A stretch of 64,000 bases of DNA from Stictocephala bisonia (lineage: Eukaryota > Arthropoda > Insecta > Hemiptera > Membracidae): assembly GCA_035578905.1 (NCBI GenBank), contig JAQJVL010000324.1, forward strand, positions 620,001 to 684,000. Direction: 5' to 3'. This document shows, one piece after another, positions 25,741 to 37,978 of the stretch. Each line of letters begins with the position of its first letter. Positions within the stretch are counted from its first letter, which is position 1. The translations under genes were made by a program, and so were the position numbers. The notes under the pieces are model-generated. The model was not told the DNA's origin. It did no database searches and worked only from the letters and a program-made list of their open reading frames with translations.

Positions 25741-26795
25741 AACACTTCCTCTCACCCAAGCCTAGTCTCATATTCACGATGTTGACAATCCTCCCCTCAC
25801 CCACGCCTAGCCTCACACTAGCGCTGATGGCAGTCCCTCTCATCTACGCCTAGACTTATATTAACAATGTTGCCAACCCTCCCACTCTCTTGTCCACCTC
25901 CTACTAATGTTGACAGCCCCCTTCACCTGCCTACTTAACTTCACACCAACGATGTTGAAACAACTCTCCCACTCACCTACACACTTAACCTCACAAAAAC
26001 GATGTTGGCAAACATCCCACTTACCATCACACTATCTTACACACTTATCACTTATCACCATGACAACCCTTCCACTCAGTCATACCTACCCTCACACGAG
26101 CGATGTTGTCAACCCTCCCACTCTCCTGCCCATCTACTCTCACTCTAATGATGTTGACAACCCTCCTAAACACCTGCCCACCTACCCATACACCAACGAT
26201 GTTGACAGCCCTCCCATTCCAACTGCCCATCTACTCTCACTTGAATGACGTTGACAGCTCTCCCACTTACTTGTCCACCAACTCTCACTTGAATGACGTT
26301 AACAACCCTCCCACCTACCTACCCACCCTTACACCAATTATGTTGACAACCCTTCCACTCATCCGGCCCACCTACCCGTACAGCAACAATAATGACATCT
26401 CTCCCACTCAGCTGCCCACCTACTCTTATACCCATGATGTTGACAACCCTCCTACTCTTCTGGCTCACCTACCTGTACACCAACAATGATGACATCCCTT
26501 CTACTCACCTGCCCAGCAACTCTCACTGGAATGATGTTGATAACTCTCTTACTCACCTACACCTATTTTTACTCGAATGCTGTTGACAGCCCTCCCACTC
26601 ACCTGCCCACCAACCCTCACTCGAATGCTGTTGACAGCCCTCCCACTCACCTGCCCACCAACACCCACTTGAATGCTGTTGATAGCCCTCCCACTCACCT
26701 GCCCACCAACCCTCACTTGAATGATGTTGAATGCTCCCCGCCAACTACTCACCTGTTAACCTACTCTCACTGGAATGATGTTGACGGCCCTTTTT
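25741..26795. repeat. ~48-bp diverged minisatellite flanking the satellite
   Basis: Repeats of CCTCCCACTCACCTGCCCAC, CAACCCTCAC and TCGAATG(A/C)TGTTGACAGC occur with a ~45-48 bp period. They are heavily diverged on the left and more uniform at 26570-26730. They share the AACGATGTTGACAA theme with the 82-bp satellite and may be the older, unhomogenised edge of the same array. Pro/Thr-rich open frames across it are repeat artefacts. Confidence 0.88.
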
Positions 26796-29700
26796 GAGCA
26801 GGATGAACTCAATAAATAACAAAACTAGATACGGGATATCATAAGAAATAAATGTAACCAATTTGATGTAACGCATTATCCGTTGTACTGTATACTTATA
26901 GTAAACCTCTAAAAGATAATATAGTAACAAATAACTAATATGTTTTAATTAGATGTAAATATTATTTTTACACAACGGATACATTTTTCTATTTTAATAT
27001 TTTTAGATGAAGATAAGAGATCATCAACGACAACATTCATAAAATAAATATAGAAGGTTCAATATGAATATTTTTAGGTCCGGTATTGACTTGGCTGAGT
27101 GTAAAGGGAAATAGTCCAAGAGTGGGAGATTGCGTCTTACATTATTGAGATGATGGCAGCAGTACAGAGAGCAGTTTGTGTCTGGAAGCAGGCAATGGTG
27201 CTTCAGAGTTCACCTTGTAAATGTATAATGTTTCCTATATCAACCAGTTCATACTTAATCGTAATGTAATAATGATAATTATTCTACTGTTGATTTATTT
27301 TTTAGGTTAATTGTTGAAAAGAAAAGTATATGTGTTTCAATAAAATTTTCAATTAAAAATTACAATATACAGATAAAAATGGTGATTTTCTTGTTTTAAT
27401 GCGACGAATGGGTCATCGGACTATTATGTACTTTCCTCGATAAAAATGTACGATATACTAAAAAATAATTATGAATATTTTAATTTTGTAGGATTTCTAT
27501 TAAATTTTAAGTGGATTAAGAACAACTAGGCAACTCCCAAAGTTTGCTGTTTCCACATACGTACTTGATCTAAAATTTGTAAAAATATTGCAGTAACAAC
27601 CGAGTACTGTAAAATTATTGCTGGCAATGGATTAGAAAACTATTTCTGTCTTATGAATGGTGTATGTTTTATTCTCAAGAAGAGCTTTGAAACAGGAGAG
27701 TTCATTCATTAGTTGTGTCAGAGGTTTTAAGGTGTCACCAGAAATGTCTGTTGGTTTCTTTCACTTCCTCTCCATTTGTCTACAGTTGATGACGAACAAG
27801 AAACCCTGTCAAACGTTTTAGCAAACCTATTTTTACACGCACATTGGGTTTAGTTCATCTGGTAGTACATTCACAGATTTATCTAAGGAGAGAATAAACT
27901 TTTACCTTTGAGGCCTTTGGCCTAAGGCCAATATGTCTTTGATCATTCCTGGTATGTTGTTGATTTTGATATATGTATGAAGGAATTAATCACAACATTC
28001 TAGAACTTTAAATGTTGTTTTTAAAATTCCTTATGTGATAATATACTTATATAAGCAGAAATTGCCTAAGAGAAGTGTTTATTGAGTAAATAATTGATGA
28101 ATTATTAGGTTATTGAATTATTCTGTATTATTAATTATTTTTGTATTCCAACATCATCAAATCAAATTAATATAAATCCATTGAGTAATTCCTGCCCTGT
28201 TTCAAGCTTGTTTAGAAGTCACTGTTGAGGACTTTATTCAGACTTCTCATTAATTCTACAGCAAGCATTGACAGTGGTTGAAGGGAGAACCAAATATCAG
28301 GGGCATCCCCTCTTACCTCTCCCCTCCACTGAACTCTCACAATGCATTCTCTTCACCCCTTTAAATAAAGCCATTGTTTGGTTTTAATTGGCTTCCAATA
28401 TCTTTGCTTTGGGGGATTTTGTTGTTTTGGCAAGTTTTGCAGGTCTACAGCGTTATACTTGTGTTATTATTTGGTATAGATACAATATTTACGTTATTCA
28501 ATGGTTCAGACACATATAAATAATGTATAAAGTGGTTACTGTTGCTCAGTAAAATACATGTCAACAACAACTTAATCCTTTTAAATATTCCTAAAGTTTT
28601 CAAAGAATTTCAACACAGTTTGACACTAAGTAAGTACCTCATCCAAAACTGGAAACCTGTTAAAATTTGGCACTTGAAAACATTTGCTTGAACCTCACAA
28701 CACAGGTTCAGTATTCAATTTAATAAATTGCTCAGTGCTTAGTGTAAAACTTCAGAGTTGCCAGTGACTACCAATAGATAAAGGCCCTTCATAACAGCGT
28801 AGGAGGAGTTCGAAGTTCACTAGTAACTGCTTCTGTTGAACTTCCAGACCTTAGGATCTTGAAAAAAGACTTGAACAGGTGATTGAAACGAATGACCATT
28901 TTAGGCGATTTTCCTTGGTTTAGAATAACTCAATCCTTGGCAATTGACTGAAATACTACCCATACACCTATCAAAAGAAAATTGGGATTGAAGACTAGAT
29001 GTCCATAAGGACTAGAGGAATAGAGGCCTAGAGGTACTAGCATAGGATTTTTAGAATTCACCAAGAACTTGCTCCGTAGATGCTAAATTCTTTATTCAGT
29101 GTGAAATAAGTGTGAGCCCAAAACAAAAGTTACCTTCGCGAACCTGGACCAGCTGAGTAGCAAGTCACTACTTTAGCCTCTTTGCTATGGCCGCTCCTAA
29201 CTAAGTTGGTTGGATCTTATAGATCTAGTTTCATGAAATGTCCTTGATTAGTTTATTATGCTTTAGGCAGTCAAAGGGATTCATTCTAAAAGCTCGACGC
29301 ACCTATCGACTCTTATGTTATGTGCGGCTCTCGTCATCTCATAAAAAAATCGGTTTCAAATAGTGAAGGACAATAAACAGTTTTAAGGAAAAATATGAAA
29401 CAAGGCTTATCTCCAGAGGCAAAAACAAAGCTAAGATAGGAATGACCTTCTAAAATAATACCATTAACATACAATCAAAGGGTAAAACTTAAAAAAACTA
29501 TCACATAAGTTGCCCTTTGTTTTAAATTATTCAAAAGATAGGCTAAGCCATCAGTATTATGTATTTTAGATTAAGTATCTTTCCTCTGTTTTGATTTGGC
29601 TTTTCACCTTCAGCCTGCAGATAGCGAAATATTGTGAAAAAGTAATTCCTGGATTCATACCAGAATAATTTCTAAGCACTGTCAAGTCTTTCATCTTAAA

Positions 29701-31849
29701 AAATCAAACATAATTATTTTAAAAGTAGATTACACTGTTAATAGAGTTGTGAAGTACTCAATATAAATATAAATTAATTTCCACACTCAAAAAATTAAAA
29801 AAACTGGTTTATTACTTGTTTCCTGTATCTCTTTTGATTTTCTTCCTTGTCTGTCATATTTTCTTACTACATACTCATATTGCTGGCTTTTTATTACATA
29901 TATCACATGTTTCAATCTGTTTGTCAATGTTTCTTGCACAACCACTCTTTCGCACAGTTTTTTATATTATTGTATGTGTGACTCTTCTAGCATGATGGTG
30001 ATTGAATATCATGTAACATTTGCATTTAAAAAAAACCACTAAATTTGTGTTGAGGCTACTTTGCCTTGCTTAATTTATTCTAATTAAATTGCATTATAAC
30101 TTGAGAAACTAAAAAAGAGAAGAAAATTTAATGTTAATAATATTTTTTAAATATACCAAATTTTTATTACAAAATACTGTAATTTGTTGTATTTGTTTGA
30201 AACTATTTGACAAATATAGAAATAAATGTTTGATAATATAATTATCTCTAATTATTTATTATTCTTAGACACACATTTAAGGTACATATTTTACTTACAT
30301 TTTAGAAAAAAATCGTAATATAAATTCAAATTCTAAAGTAACACCAGTTGTACTGAAAAAAATGTCTCTAGGTTAAAAAACTGATAAAAAATAAAATTAT
30401 TAAATAAATTAGTAGGTTATTTAATATCTTGCAGAGATAAATTAGATGATTTATTATTAAGTGAAGAAACCTAAGCTAAAATTTTGTAAGATGAATATGA
30501 ACACAATATAAGAATAACTTTTAAAATTAGATTCTTTTTACTTTATTATTCACCTTTGAGAATTCAGTTATTCAAAACCGATTACCAAATATTTCATTGT
30601 TTAGTCTAGAGTTTAATCAATTTGTATTTCAGTATATATTTTATTTCTACAGTCAGTTTTAGAATTGTAATATCAGTGTGCGATTAATAATGTCACCTTC
30701 ATAAGATCAAAATTTAAATTTATATTAATAATATTGAGCAAAATGTACAACTAACAACATATTTAATTGACATCTTAATTGTAACGGAAACAAAATGCTA
30801 TTAAATGCAAAAGAAGTCAAGAAACACCTTGCAATAAATATTTTTGAAATAGAAAAAGACATTTTTTATACGTTTTAATATTATTTACTAGGAGATACAA
30901 TTTGTAAAATATAATTTTGTAAACTAAAAAAATGTGAAAATAAGTTTGTAATAAAATTCTTTATTCACAGGTTTTATATTAATTTTATTATAAAGGATTC
31001 TAAAAGTAATGTTATTAAAATGCCGCAAGTACTTCTTGGGTATGACTTAAAGTTGTTAATGGTGTCTTTTCATGTAAGGTCTAAGAATGTTTGTGTCTTG
31101 CATGCTGCACAGTGGTTCATCTGTAACATATGTCCAAGTACACTTCTCTGGTAAGCCAAACCACACTTCTTCTTTGCTATGCTTGTTCGCATGCTTTCTT
31201 TATCATGTCTATGTCATAATTTGAATTACATTATGTTTTTTCAGCTTTTATATCAATATTCATTTGACACGCAATTTTGTGTTTATTTTATCTAACACAA
31301 CATGTAAAAGGTAAGGAATTGAACTGAAACTATCTTGAGAGGGAAAATGTACTTGATACTTGAGCTGTAATTAATTACTGTAATTAGTTAGATTATTATC
31401 TTGAATACACATATTGTTCGTTCATCATGTACTCATATTGTAATTTTCTAACTCTGCCTAAAAATTAGTTAAGGAATTAAACTCTGCAAAATCATTCTCA
31501 TTCCTAAATCTGAATCGCTATCTTTCAATTTTCTATTAATAAACCTGATATTTGTCATTTATGAAAAAAACAAATCCTTAACATAAATACTGTGTACAAT
31601 TTTGGATAAAATTGTTGTACGTTTTTAAATAACATAATTTTTTGTGCATCAAATGCTTTCACTAGAGAGAAACTAATGCCTTAAGGAAAAAAATATCATC
31701 TACATAAATTAACTTTAAATAGATACAAATTGAAAATAATAACATTATTTGTATGGGATGATTAGAACATTCTGCACCACATTAACTTTTTAGTTAAAAA
31801 AAGGAGAGAAAAATATAGGGGAATATTCCTTAGGGAATCATTAGGTCAA
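26796..31849. other. 5-kb AT-rich stretch without recognised gene
   Basis: Both strands were read for exon, RT and transposase motifs and none was recognised. Slightly GC-richer patches at 28240-28340 and 29100-29260 gave no family match. It may be intron or upstream region of CACNB. Confidence 0.4.
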
Positions 31850-31973
31850 CTTAAAAGGACATGGTAGTTTTTTGAAGTATGAGCATTTTATGCCTACAAT
31901 AAAATAAGAATGTACAGGGGTAAATATAAACATTTAAAATAATAATACCAATAGAATGACATGTCCTTTTAAG
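31850..31973. mobile_element. Possible 114-bp piggyBac-like MITE
   Basis: TTAA-AAGGACATG at 31851-31863 is mirrored by CATGTCCTT-TTAA at 31960-31972. This gives a 9-bp terminal inverted repeat with TTAA on both sides, the piggyBac target duplication. The interior is AT-rich and non-coding. The small size makes chance possible. Confidence 0.45.
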
Positions 31974-32659
31974 GGTCCTTACCACGAAGAAGAATGTTAA
32001 TAATTATAGGTTTCTTAAGTCAAATCATATAAATATGAGCACACTTAAATTTTTATTAAAAAATACCACTTTATGCTAGTAACATATCTGTTACATGGTT
32101 TATGTTAAGTAAAATTAAGTATAGTGACAAAAACATTTTCAGTGATATAATTTACCCCAAAAGATATTTTCTATTTGTTTAGGATCAAAAGTTAAAGAGG
32201 GGGTTGCGGGATTTTGGGACACCTTGTATATGGTGCACTATTATAATTTTGTGTAACTTATTAAGGATGGAATATTTTTATTAAACCATTAAATTTGTAT
32301 TCATATATTTACGTTTTGTTCTATTATTAACGTAGTATATTTTTATTCTACTAGAAATATTAGTAAAATGGTATTACTCATTAATTTAGTATATTTAATT
32401 AATAGTGTACTATTTATGTGTGGACTTTAATTTTGTATATTGAGTTTAGATATAATTTGTATTGTTTTAGTAATTATAGAATAATATACTATTTGAACAA
32501 TTTTATTTTATGTGAAAGTGTTGTTATGGAAACAGATTTATATACATAAGGCGTGAGTATCATTCTAGATAATATAATGAACAAATCTAGTCAGCAATAT
32601 AATTATCATACGTTTATGTTTCCGTTTTTATAGGCCAATCAACAGTCTCCTCTATTTTC

Positions 32660-33245
32660 TATATTCTTCAAGGTGTCCTTTTTCTCCACTTGTCCCTTCT
32701 GAGTTTGTATTCTCTTCACATGCTTCTACACTTTGTTTTCCCACCTTTTCTCAGTTTTCTTTCTCCAGGGCTATTCCTGACAATCTATTATTTCCCATTC
32801 TCTTCACATGCCCTATCCTCTGTATTCTTCTTCTTTTCATTGTCTCTGAGTGATATCACTTTCAAAATGTCTCTAGTTATTTAATTATTCCTTACTCTAT
32901 CTCTTCTGCTAGTCTTTTTTGTTTCTCTTAAAAATCTTATTTCTGCTGCCTGTAATTTTCTTAAATCGACTTTTGTCCATGTCCACGTTTCCACTGCATA
33001 GTAAGAGTATATCTTGCAAATCAATAGCTTTGGTTCCTTTCCAACATTCCAATTCTATAACATTTTCTTTACTGGACCTTAAAACCTTACACTTTTCCAT
33101 ACTCTATTATTTCCTATATCTTCTCATGGCGTGCCTTTATTATTTTACTCCCTAGATAACAACATTTATCTACCTTTCCCAGAATATTTTCTTTATTGAC
33201 ACATCTTTTTCTCATTCTTCTGTTCTGGGTACATTCTACTCTACA
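32660..33245 (-). pseudogene. Degenerate LINE reverse transcriptase C-terminal fragment (RTE-like)
   Basis: On the minus strand, frame-shifted pieces read KVDKCCYLGSKI, then a segment like SGNVDMDKSRFKKITGSR, RDRVRNN, and finally RIGHVKRMGNNRL. This is the order of the C-terminal region of a widespread insect non-LTR reverse transcriptase (YLGS, then a W/MxKxxLRKIxAAExRFLR stretch, then RRDRVRN, then GHVxRM). Several stops and frameshifts are present and the catalytic core is missing, so it is an old 5'-truncated relic. Confidence 0.7.
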
Positions 33246-33496
33246 TTGTATTCCATAGGCAGTAAAAATAATATGCAAGTAAAATACAGCACTTTTATAA
33301 AAATTTAAAGATAGACAAACGATAGAACTTTCACTATAGTATAAGGAATCTGGTAAAACTGCATCTCAATTATACCATAAAACTTGATATCTACTGACCG
33401 ACTTAGTTCCAGTTCAGATATCATAATAAATTATTCAGAGCCTAAAACAATACAAAAACGAATTAATAAATTAATAATGTGTCAATTTTATTATGA

Positions 33497-33731
33497 CATT
33501 CTTACATTCTTACATATGAGACGCCGACACAACGTTGTTGGTATTTTAAGGCGAATATGAATGATTATATGAGTGTAGGATGAGTGTGGATGAGTACAGT
33601 CTGGTTACTAACTGAGTTCAACTGTTCCTCAGAAAGGGCAATTTATTAATAGCCCAACAGCCAGGGCAACCAAGGGACCTACAGCTTTACGTGGAATCCG
33701 AACCACGTAGTGCTGGTCTGATTTTCAGCTA
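33497..33731 (-). mobile_element. SINE fragment (3' two-thirds)
   Basis: On the minus strand it reads GAAAATCAGACCAGCACTAC, GTGGTTCGGATTCCACGTAA, AGCTGTAGGTCCC, CTGTTGGGCTATTAATAAAT and ends in AATGTAAGAATGT repeats. It matches the + strand copy at 36840-37168 and shares its central core with the tRNA-derived SINE at 37761. Confidence 0.75.
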
Positions 33732-34804
33732 AATAAATACCATGAAATTAACACAAAAATAAAGTATTTCAACATTAAAATAACAGTTGTGAAGAAACAA
33801 TTCTACTATTTTCACTCAGTTTTTATAGTTTGAATATTTAAGTGGCCATTTCCCTCCGTGAAATAAAACATGGGTTTCTATTTCAACTATTCTGTCCATA
33901 CTTATTGTATCATAACACTTGAAGTGTCATTTGATAGGGTAAGACATATTCTAGTTGACCGTAAGTTGGATATAGCAAAAAATTGAGCAATTTGTACTTT
34001 TTTATAGTTAAATTTGTGAAACATTAAGTATTATTCTTGATGATTTTATATAATAAACTCATAATATTAATTTTTACTTTTTTCAGTTAAATTTGTGAAG
34101 CTTGAAGTATTATTCTTGATGATTTTACATAATGAACTCATAATATCAACTTACGATATACTAGAATGGACCTTTAATAATCATAGCCTTCACTTTAACT
34201 TATTATAATAATATAAAACAAACCGGACAGTTGAAATATAGAAAAGCATGTTTTGGCCTGCTGGGGGTAAAATTGTATTGCTACTATAGGGTTGTCAACT
34301 TTCCAGCAGAGACTTGGCAGTTTGACAAGCTTCACAATTTAAATGGTAGAATAAGTCGTTAAAAAATCTTTACATGATTTTCAATATGTGTATTTTATTT
34401 AAATACTGTAAGACAAATACAATATCATTACAGTTGTATACAACGCATTTCAGCAATCTTAACTGAGAAAACAAAATACAAACACAATAACATAAATAGT
34501 ATATCGTACAATGAGAAAAAAATTTTTGATGTCCCTGTATCTTCTTCAACTTACTTAAAAGACCGACTGAATTTAAGTTCTCGGAAGTGTAAGCGGAAGA
34601 TGAAACCAGAGAATATAATAACATTTTGCACATATAATTTTAATTGACATAACAATCTGAAAACTATAAAAATTTTAAATCTGTAAATTAGTAATAGTAA
34701 TTTAAATTAATTTAGTACTGAAATTCTACAGTCCATAAACTAGGCTCTCTGATTGATTATAATTTAAAATGAAGATCCTAAGAAGCTAATTTGCTATATT
34801 AATT
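33732..34804. other. AT-rich DNA with one direct duplication
   Basis: A ~80-bp direct duplication lies at 33995-34149. Otherwise nothing was recognised. Confidence 0.4.
33995..34149. repeat. ~80-bp direct tandem duplication
   Basis: AGTTAAATTTGTGAA, AGTATTATTCTTGATGATTT and AACTCATAATAT occur twice, with a few substitutions between copies. Confidence 0.85.
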
Positions 34805-35666
34805 GTGACTCTCTATTAAAATATCAATGTCGCCTAATTTTAAATTACAACAAAACACAAGTTATACATTTTCAAATTAGAAACACAGCCAAGAGGGATG
34901 GTGTCAGGTTTTTGGTTGGTGATAGTGAAATTGATGCGAGTTTAAGTGTTACGTTCCTGGGTATCCACCTTGATCACAATCTAAAGTTTCACACTCACAT
35001 TGATGACGTTGTTCATAGATTCTCTCTGTCATTTTTGTTTTGAAAAAAACTTGCTAAACTTGCAGACACCACAGTCCTTTTAACAGCTATTGTCTCATTT
35101 ATGGTGTGGAAGTTTGGAGTAATGAGTCTATTAGTACCAAATATATATTTGTGTCAACCATTATTATAAATAATATATATAAAGTAATAATAATGTATAT
35201 AAAGTTTTGTCTGTCGTTCCCCTCAATTTACTTATTCTATAAACTTTTATTTTTTAGGAAGAATATGTTACTGCTCAGCACAGCTATCCCTCCAACACAA
35301 TATAATTTCAGATCAATTTATAAGTTTACAATTCCTAACCACAACATTTAATTTTTCCAAAATTATCATTATCAATATAATGATGTTAAGTTATTCAATT
35401 CACTGCCAATTGACCTGAAACTGGAACACAATTTGAAACGTTTTTGAAGGTTATTAAAGCACATTTTGCTAGCCCAGTGACCACTAAAGGTCTGGGATTT
35501 TTCTTTTAGTAGTAATGCTTCTATTTAATAAAGTTTACGATTGTTCAAGTACTCATTCTTTGATTAATATTTGTCACTAAATGTAAAATAAGTCGTATCT
35601 GTAAATATGTAATTGACGTTGTTATGCAGATATTTATGTCATAATAAAGTATAATTTGAGTTGAGC
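34805..35666 (+). pseudogene. Degenerate LINE RT C-terminal fragment with (TTGAG)n tail
   Basis: Plus-strand frames read NKTQVIHFQIRN, then FLGIHLDHNLKFHTHIDDV (the YLGxxLDxxLxFxxHI motif), KLAKLADTTVLLTAIVS and, after a frameshift, GVEVWSNESI. Further on, LFNSLPIDLKLE and LKAHF match the C-terminus of CR1/Jockey-type reverse transcriptases. The 3' end is AATAAAGTATAATTTGAGTTGAG, a microsatellite tail like that of the 4840-9313 LINE. Stops and frameshifts show it is dead. Confidence 0.8.
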
Positions 35667-36192
35667 TGGGTATGTGACAAACTTTCAGTGACAAATGTAA
35701 GATATGTGCTTTTTTGGGATTTTCTTGTAATCACATTAAACACAAATTAGAATGATTACAGTTTAATTTTGCTTAAATATAATAGGCCAGTGATTTTTAT
35801 TATATTTCAATTTTAGTGTCAGCCATGACTATATTACTTAAAAAAGAGATAAATAATAAGAATATTTCTATCAACATTTTGATCAGTTAGTGAGGTCTGC
35901 TTCCACAGCTGAATCAAACTGCGTAACATTTAAATGGGACTACACTAATCCCAAAACAGGTGATAATCACAGACACAAAATTTCGTGTTGAAAGATAAAT
36001 CTGTAAGTATTCAAATTAATGGTTTCATTCTAAATTCCAAATTTTAGCATTTTTATTGAGTTCATAATTACTATGCAAATATGTTCAAATAGTTTTAAAA
36101 CTGTAATTTCATATTAAAATATTCCTATCTTATGATAATGTATGAACATAAGTTATGTACCGTGTTAACTAAGTAATACATTTCTGTTGCAG
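35667..36192. other. CACNB intron sequence before the first recognised exon
   Basis: AT-rich. It ends in a pyrimidine-rich TTTCTGTTGCAG acceptor at 36181-36192. No other feature was recognised. Confidence 0.6.
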
Positions 36193-36309
36193 GGATCAGC
36201 AGATTCTAACTATTCCCAGCCCTCATCTGACTTGTCACTGGACGAGGAGAAGGAGACATTGCGGCGAGAGAAGGAGCGGCAAGCACTCAGCCAGCTGGAG
36301 AAAGCAAAG
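36193..36309 (+). CDS. CACNB: CACNB exon: conserved N-terminal segment
   Basis: This exon codes 39 residues starting [20 protein letters not shown] and ending [12 protein letters not shown]. It is the conserved stretch just before the SH3 domain of calcium channel beta subunits, and its charged [13 protein letters not shown] part is probably helical. The acceptor is TTTCTGTTGCAG and the donor GTAAGT at 36310; the exon is bounded in phase 0 on both sides. It is GC-rich against an AT-rich intron background. The upstream exon carrying the initiator was not recognised; alternative first exons are common in this family. Confidence 0.95.
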
Positions 36310-36621
36310 GTAAGTCGCAAACGACTGGAGTATTCCTAATCAAAGGTTCAGTAGTGAAGGAGGTTATAATGTTAAAGAGAATGAATAAAAAAAGCAGAGA
36401 GTGGCGGTCTGGAATTTTCTGAGTAGTAAGTTGGAATGCTTTCTCCAAAACATTCTAACCAAAGCTATGGAAGCTGGAAAAGTTGAAAATAAATAAAAAA
36501 ATTGTGCCTTAGAATGTCATTAATTTTTACGTTTTTTACTTTTTATTGAGAAATATTACGATTTGATAAATTGTGTACTACATGGTGGTTCTCAGTAACG
36601 TTATGTGCTAATAATGTCAAC

Positions 36622-37168
36622 ACTGGTGGCGCAGTGCTGTGACATAGCTTCTTGGGGACAAAGGTTGAGGAGATTGTAGGCTATAGGTTCTATGCTCACC
36701 TATCTTAATACCAACACAGTGTCCGCTCAATGGTTGCCATCGAATTGGACACTACTAGAGAAGACTGGAGTGTACATATTGGATGATAGTCCAGTTTTAG
36801 ATGTTGTGTAGGAGAGATAACTGAGTGTCAGGATGATCAGATAGCTGAAATCAGACCAATACTATGTGATAACTAGAATCTACAGTTTCCGGTGACAACC
36901 GCGTCAAGGTACTATCTACAATATTTACAAGATAGATAGTACCTTGACGCGGTTGTCACCGGAAACTGAAGATTCTAGTTATGACACCGGCCGCTTAAGC
37001 CTAAGTTCTAAGATCAATACTATGTGGTTCGGATTCCACGTAAAGCTGTAAGTCCCATAGTTGCGCTAGCTGTTGGGTTATTAATAAATAGTCAGGGTAT
37101 CACTCATCACACTCATTTACCCCTCATATTCGCCGATATCTCTACGATCGGGGTCTTAGAAATGAATA
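36622..37168 (+). mobile_element. SINE-like element interrupted by a hairpin insertion
   Basis: The head TGGCGCAGTGCTGTG and a box-B-like GGTTCTATGCTC (about 36685) suggest a tRNA-derived promoter. The body continues to GAAATCAGACCAATACTATG and, after a 146-bp insertion, GTGGTTCGGATTCCACGTAA, AGCTGTAAGTCCC, GTTGGGTTATTAATAAAT and a 3' (AAT)n tail. The 3' part is homologous to the minus-strand copy at 33497-33731. Confidence 0.7.
36869..37014. mobile_element. 146-bp hairpin-bearing insertion with 12-bp flanking direct repeats
   Basis: CAATACTATGTG occurs at 36857-36868 and again at 37015-37026, and the uninterrupted SINE copy at 33.7 kb has this site only once (diverged), so the intervening DNA is an insertion. 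It contains a near-perfect inverted repeat of 47-bp arms (36871-36917 with 36934-36980) around a ~16-bp loop, followed by 34 bp including GACACCGGCCGCTTAAGCC. Confidence 0.8.
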
Positions 37169-37194
37169 ATAATAATAACGAAATTTGATCTGTT

Positions 37195-37745
37195 CAACTG
37201 GGAAGCAGTACATAGAGGTGGGTCTCGAGATTTTAAGCGACTGTTCTAATGTGAGAGATCTTGTGTAATGGAGAGGTTATTATTGAATTCTTTAAGTAGT
37301 GCCTCCTTACTTCTGGAGGAGTTCCAGTATATTGCACAGCAATGGGAGCCAAGGAAGTGGAGTCGCTATGAGAGCGCGACTAATAGCTCTCATGGCTCTA
37401 TTAAGTTTTATATTAACTGCATTAGTGTGAACACTATTTAGCCATACGGGAGCAATGTATTCAGCAGCTAGTGGCATTCGTATGCAGGACGTATGCGTTG
37501 GCTCCCCAAGTTGTTCCAGTAATATAATGTAATACATTTTCCATGGTTTTGATTTTAGTTGCTGTGTTTTGAAGATGGCTTTTAAACATCAGCGATCAAT
37601 CTATCGTTACTCCCAGGTACTGTGGATGATTATTATGATGGGGTTTCACACTATTTAGAAAGATGTTCTTTTCGATTAGCCAGTCTGTTACTTAGGTGGA
37701 AGCAGACTACCTCAGTTTTTAATGGGTTAGGACCCGTTACAGTGA
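37195..37745 (-). pseudogene. Degenerate LINE reverse transcriptase fragment
   Basis: On the minus strand, frames read PIKTEVVCFHLSNRLAN, QYLGVTID, then AAEYIAPVWLNSVHTNAV, KLNRAMRAIS and TPLPWLPLLCNI. These are characteristic of the region after the catalytic core in an insect non-LTR RT family (K-T-E-V-x-F-H-L-x-N-R-x-A-N; YLGVTxDR; AEYxAPVWLNSxHT). At least three frame changes and a stop are present. It ends 15 bp before the tRNA-derived SINE. Confidence 0.82.
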
Positions 37746-37760
37746 TAACAGTGACATTAA

Positions 37761-37978
37761 GGCGGCCGTAGGTAAGGGGCTAAGGCGCTGACTTGCCACG
37801 CTGGCGGTCCGGGTTCGATTCCCGATGTGACCACTAATAAATTTTGCCCTGCCGCTCCCGTGGTTCGGAAGTCACGTAAAGCCGTTGGTCCCCAGGTTAA
37901 GTGTTAGAGAGGGCTCCTTAGCCCTAACTTCGCCTGGTAAAATAAGACAATCTTTAACTTTAACTTTTAACTTTTAAC
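37761..37978 (+). mobile_element. tRNA-derived SINE
   Basis: The head GGCGGCCGTAGGTAAGGGGC, CTAAGGCGCTGAC carries a box A, and GGTTCGATTCC at 37812-37822 is an exact RNA polymerase III box B. The body holds GTGGTTCGGAAGTCACGTAA, AGCCGTTGGTCCC, AGAGAGGGCTCCTTAGCCCT and AACTTCGCC, and the 3' end is a (CTTTAA)n-like tail. It is about 218 bp, complete by appearance. Pieces of the same family lie at 41720-41796 (3' part) and 50661-50687 (head). Confidence 0.9.

Noticed and set aside
25907..26797. Several Pro/Thr/His-rich open frames
   Set aside because: They follow a degenerate ~48-bp minisatellite in all frames and both strands.
37761..37835. Possible tRNA gene (box A and box B present)
   Set aside because: No cloverleaf acceptor pairing was visible and the sequence continues into a SINE body with a repeat tail found elsewhere in the window.
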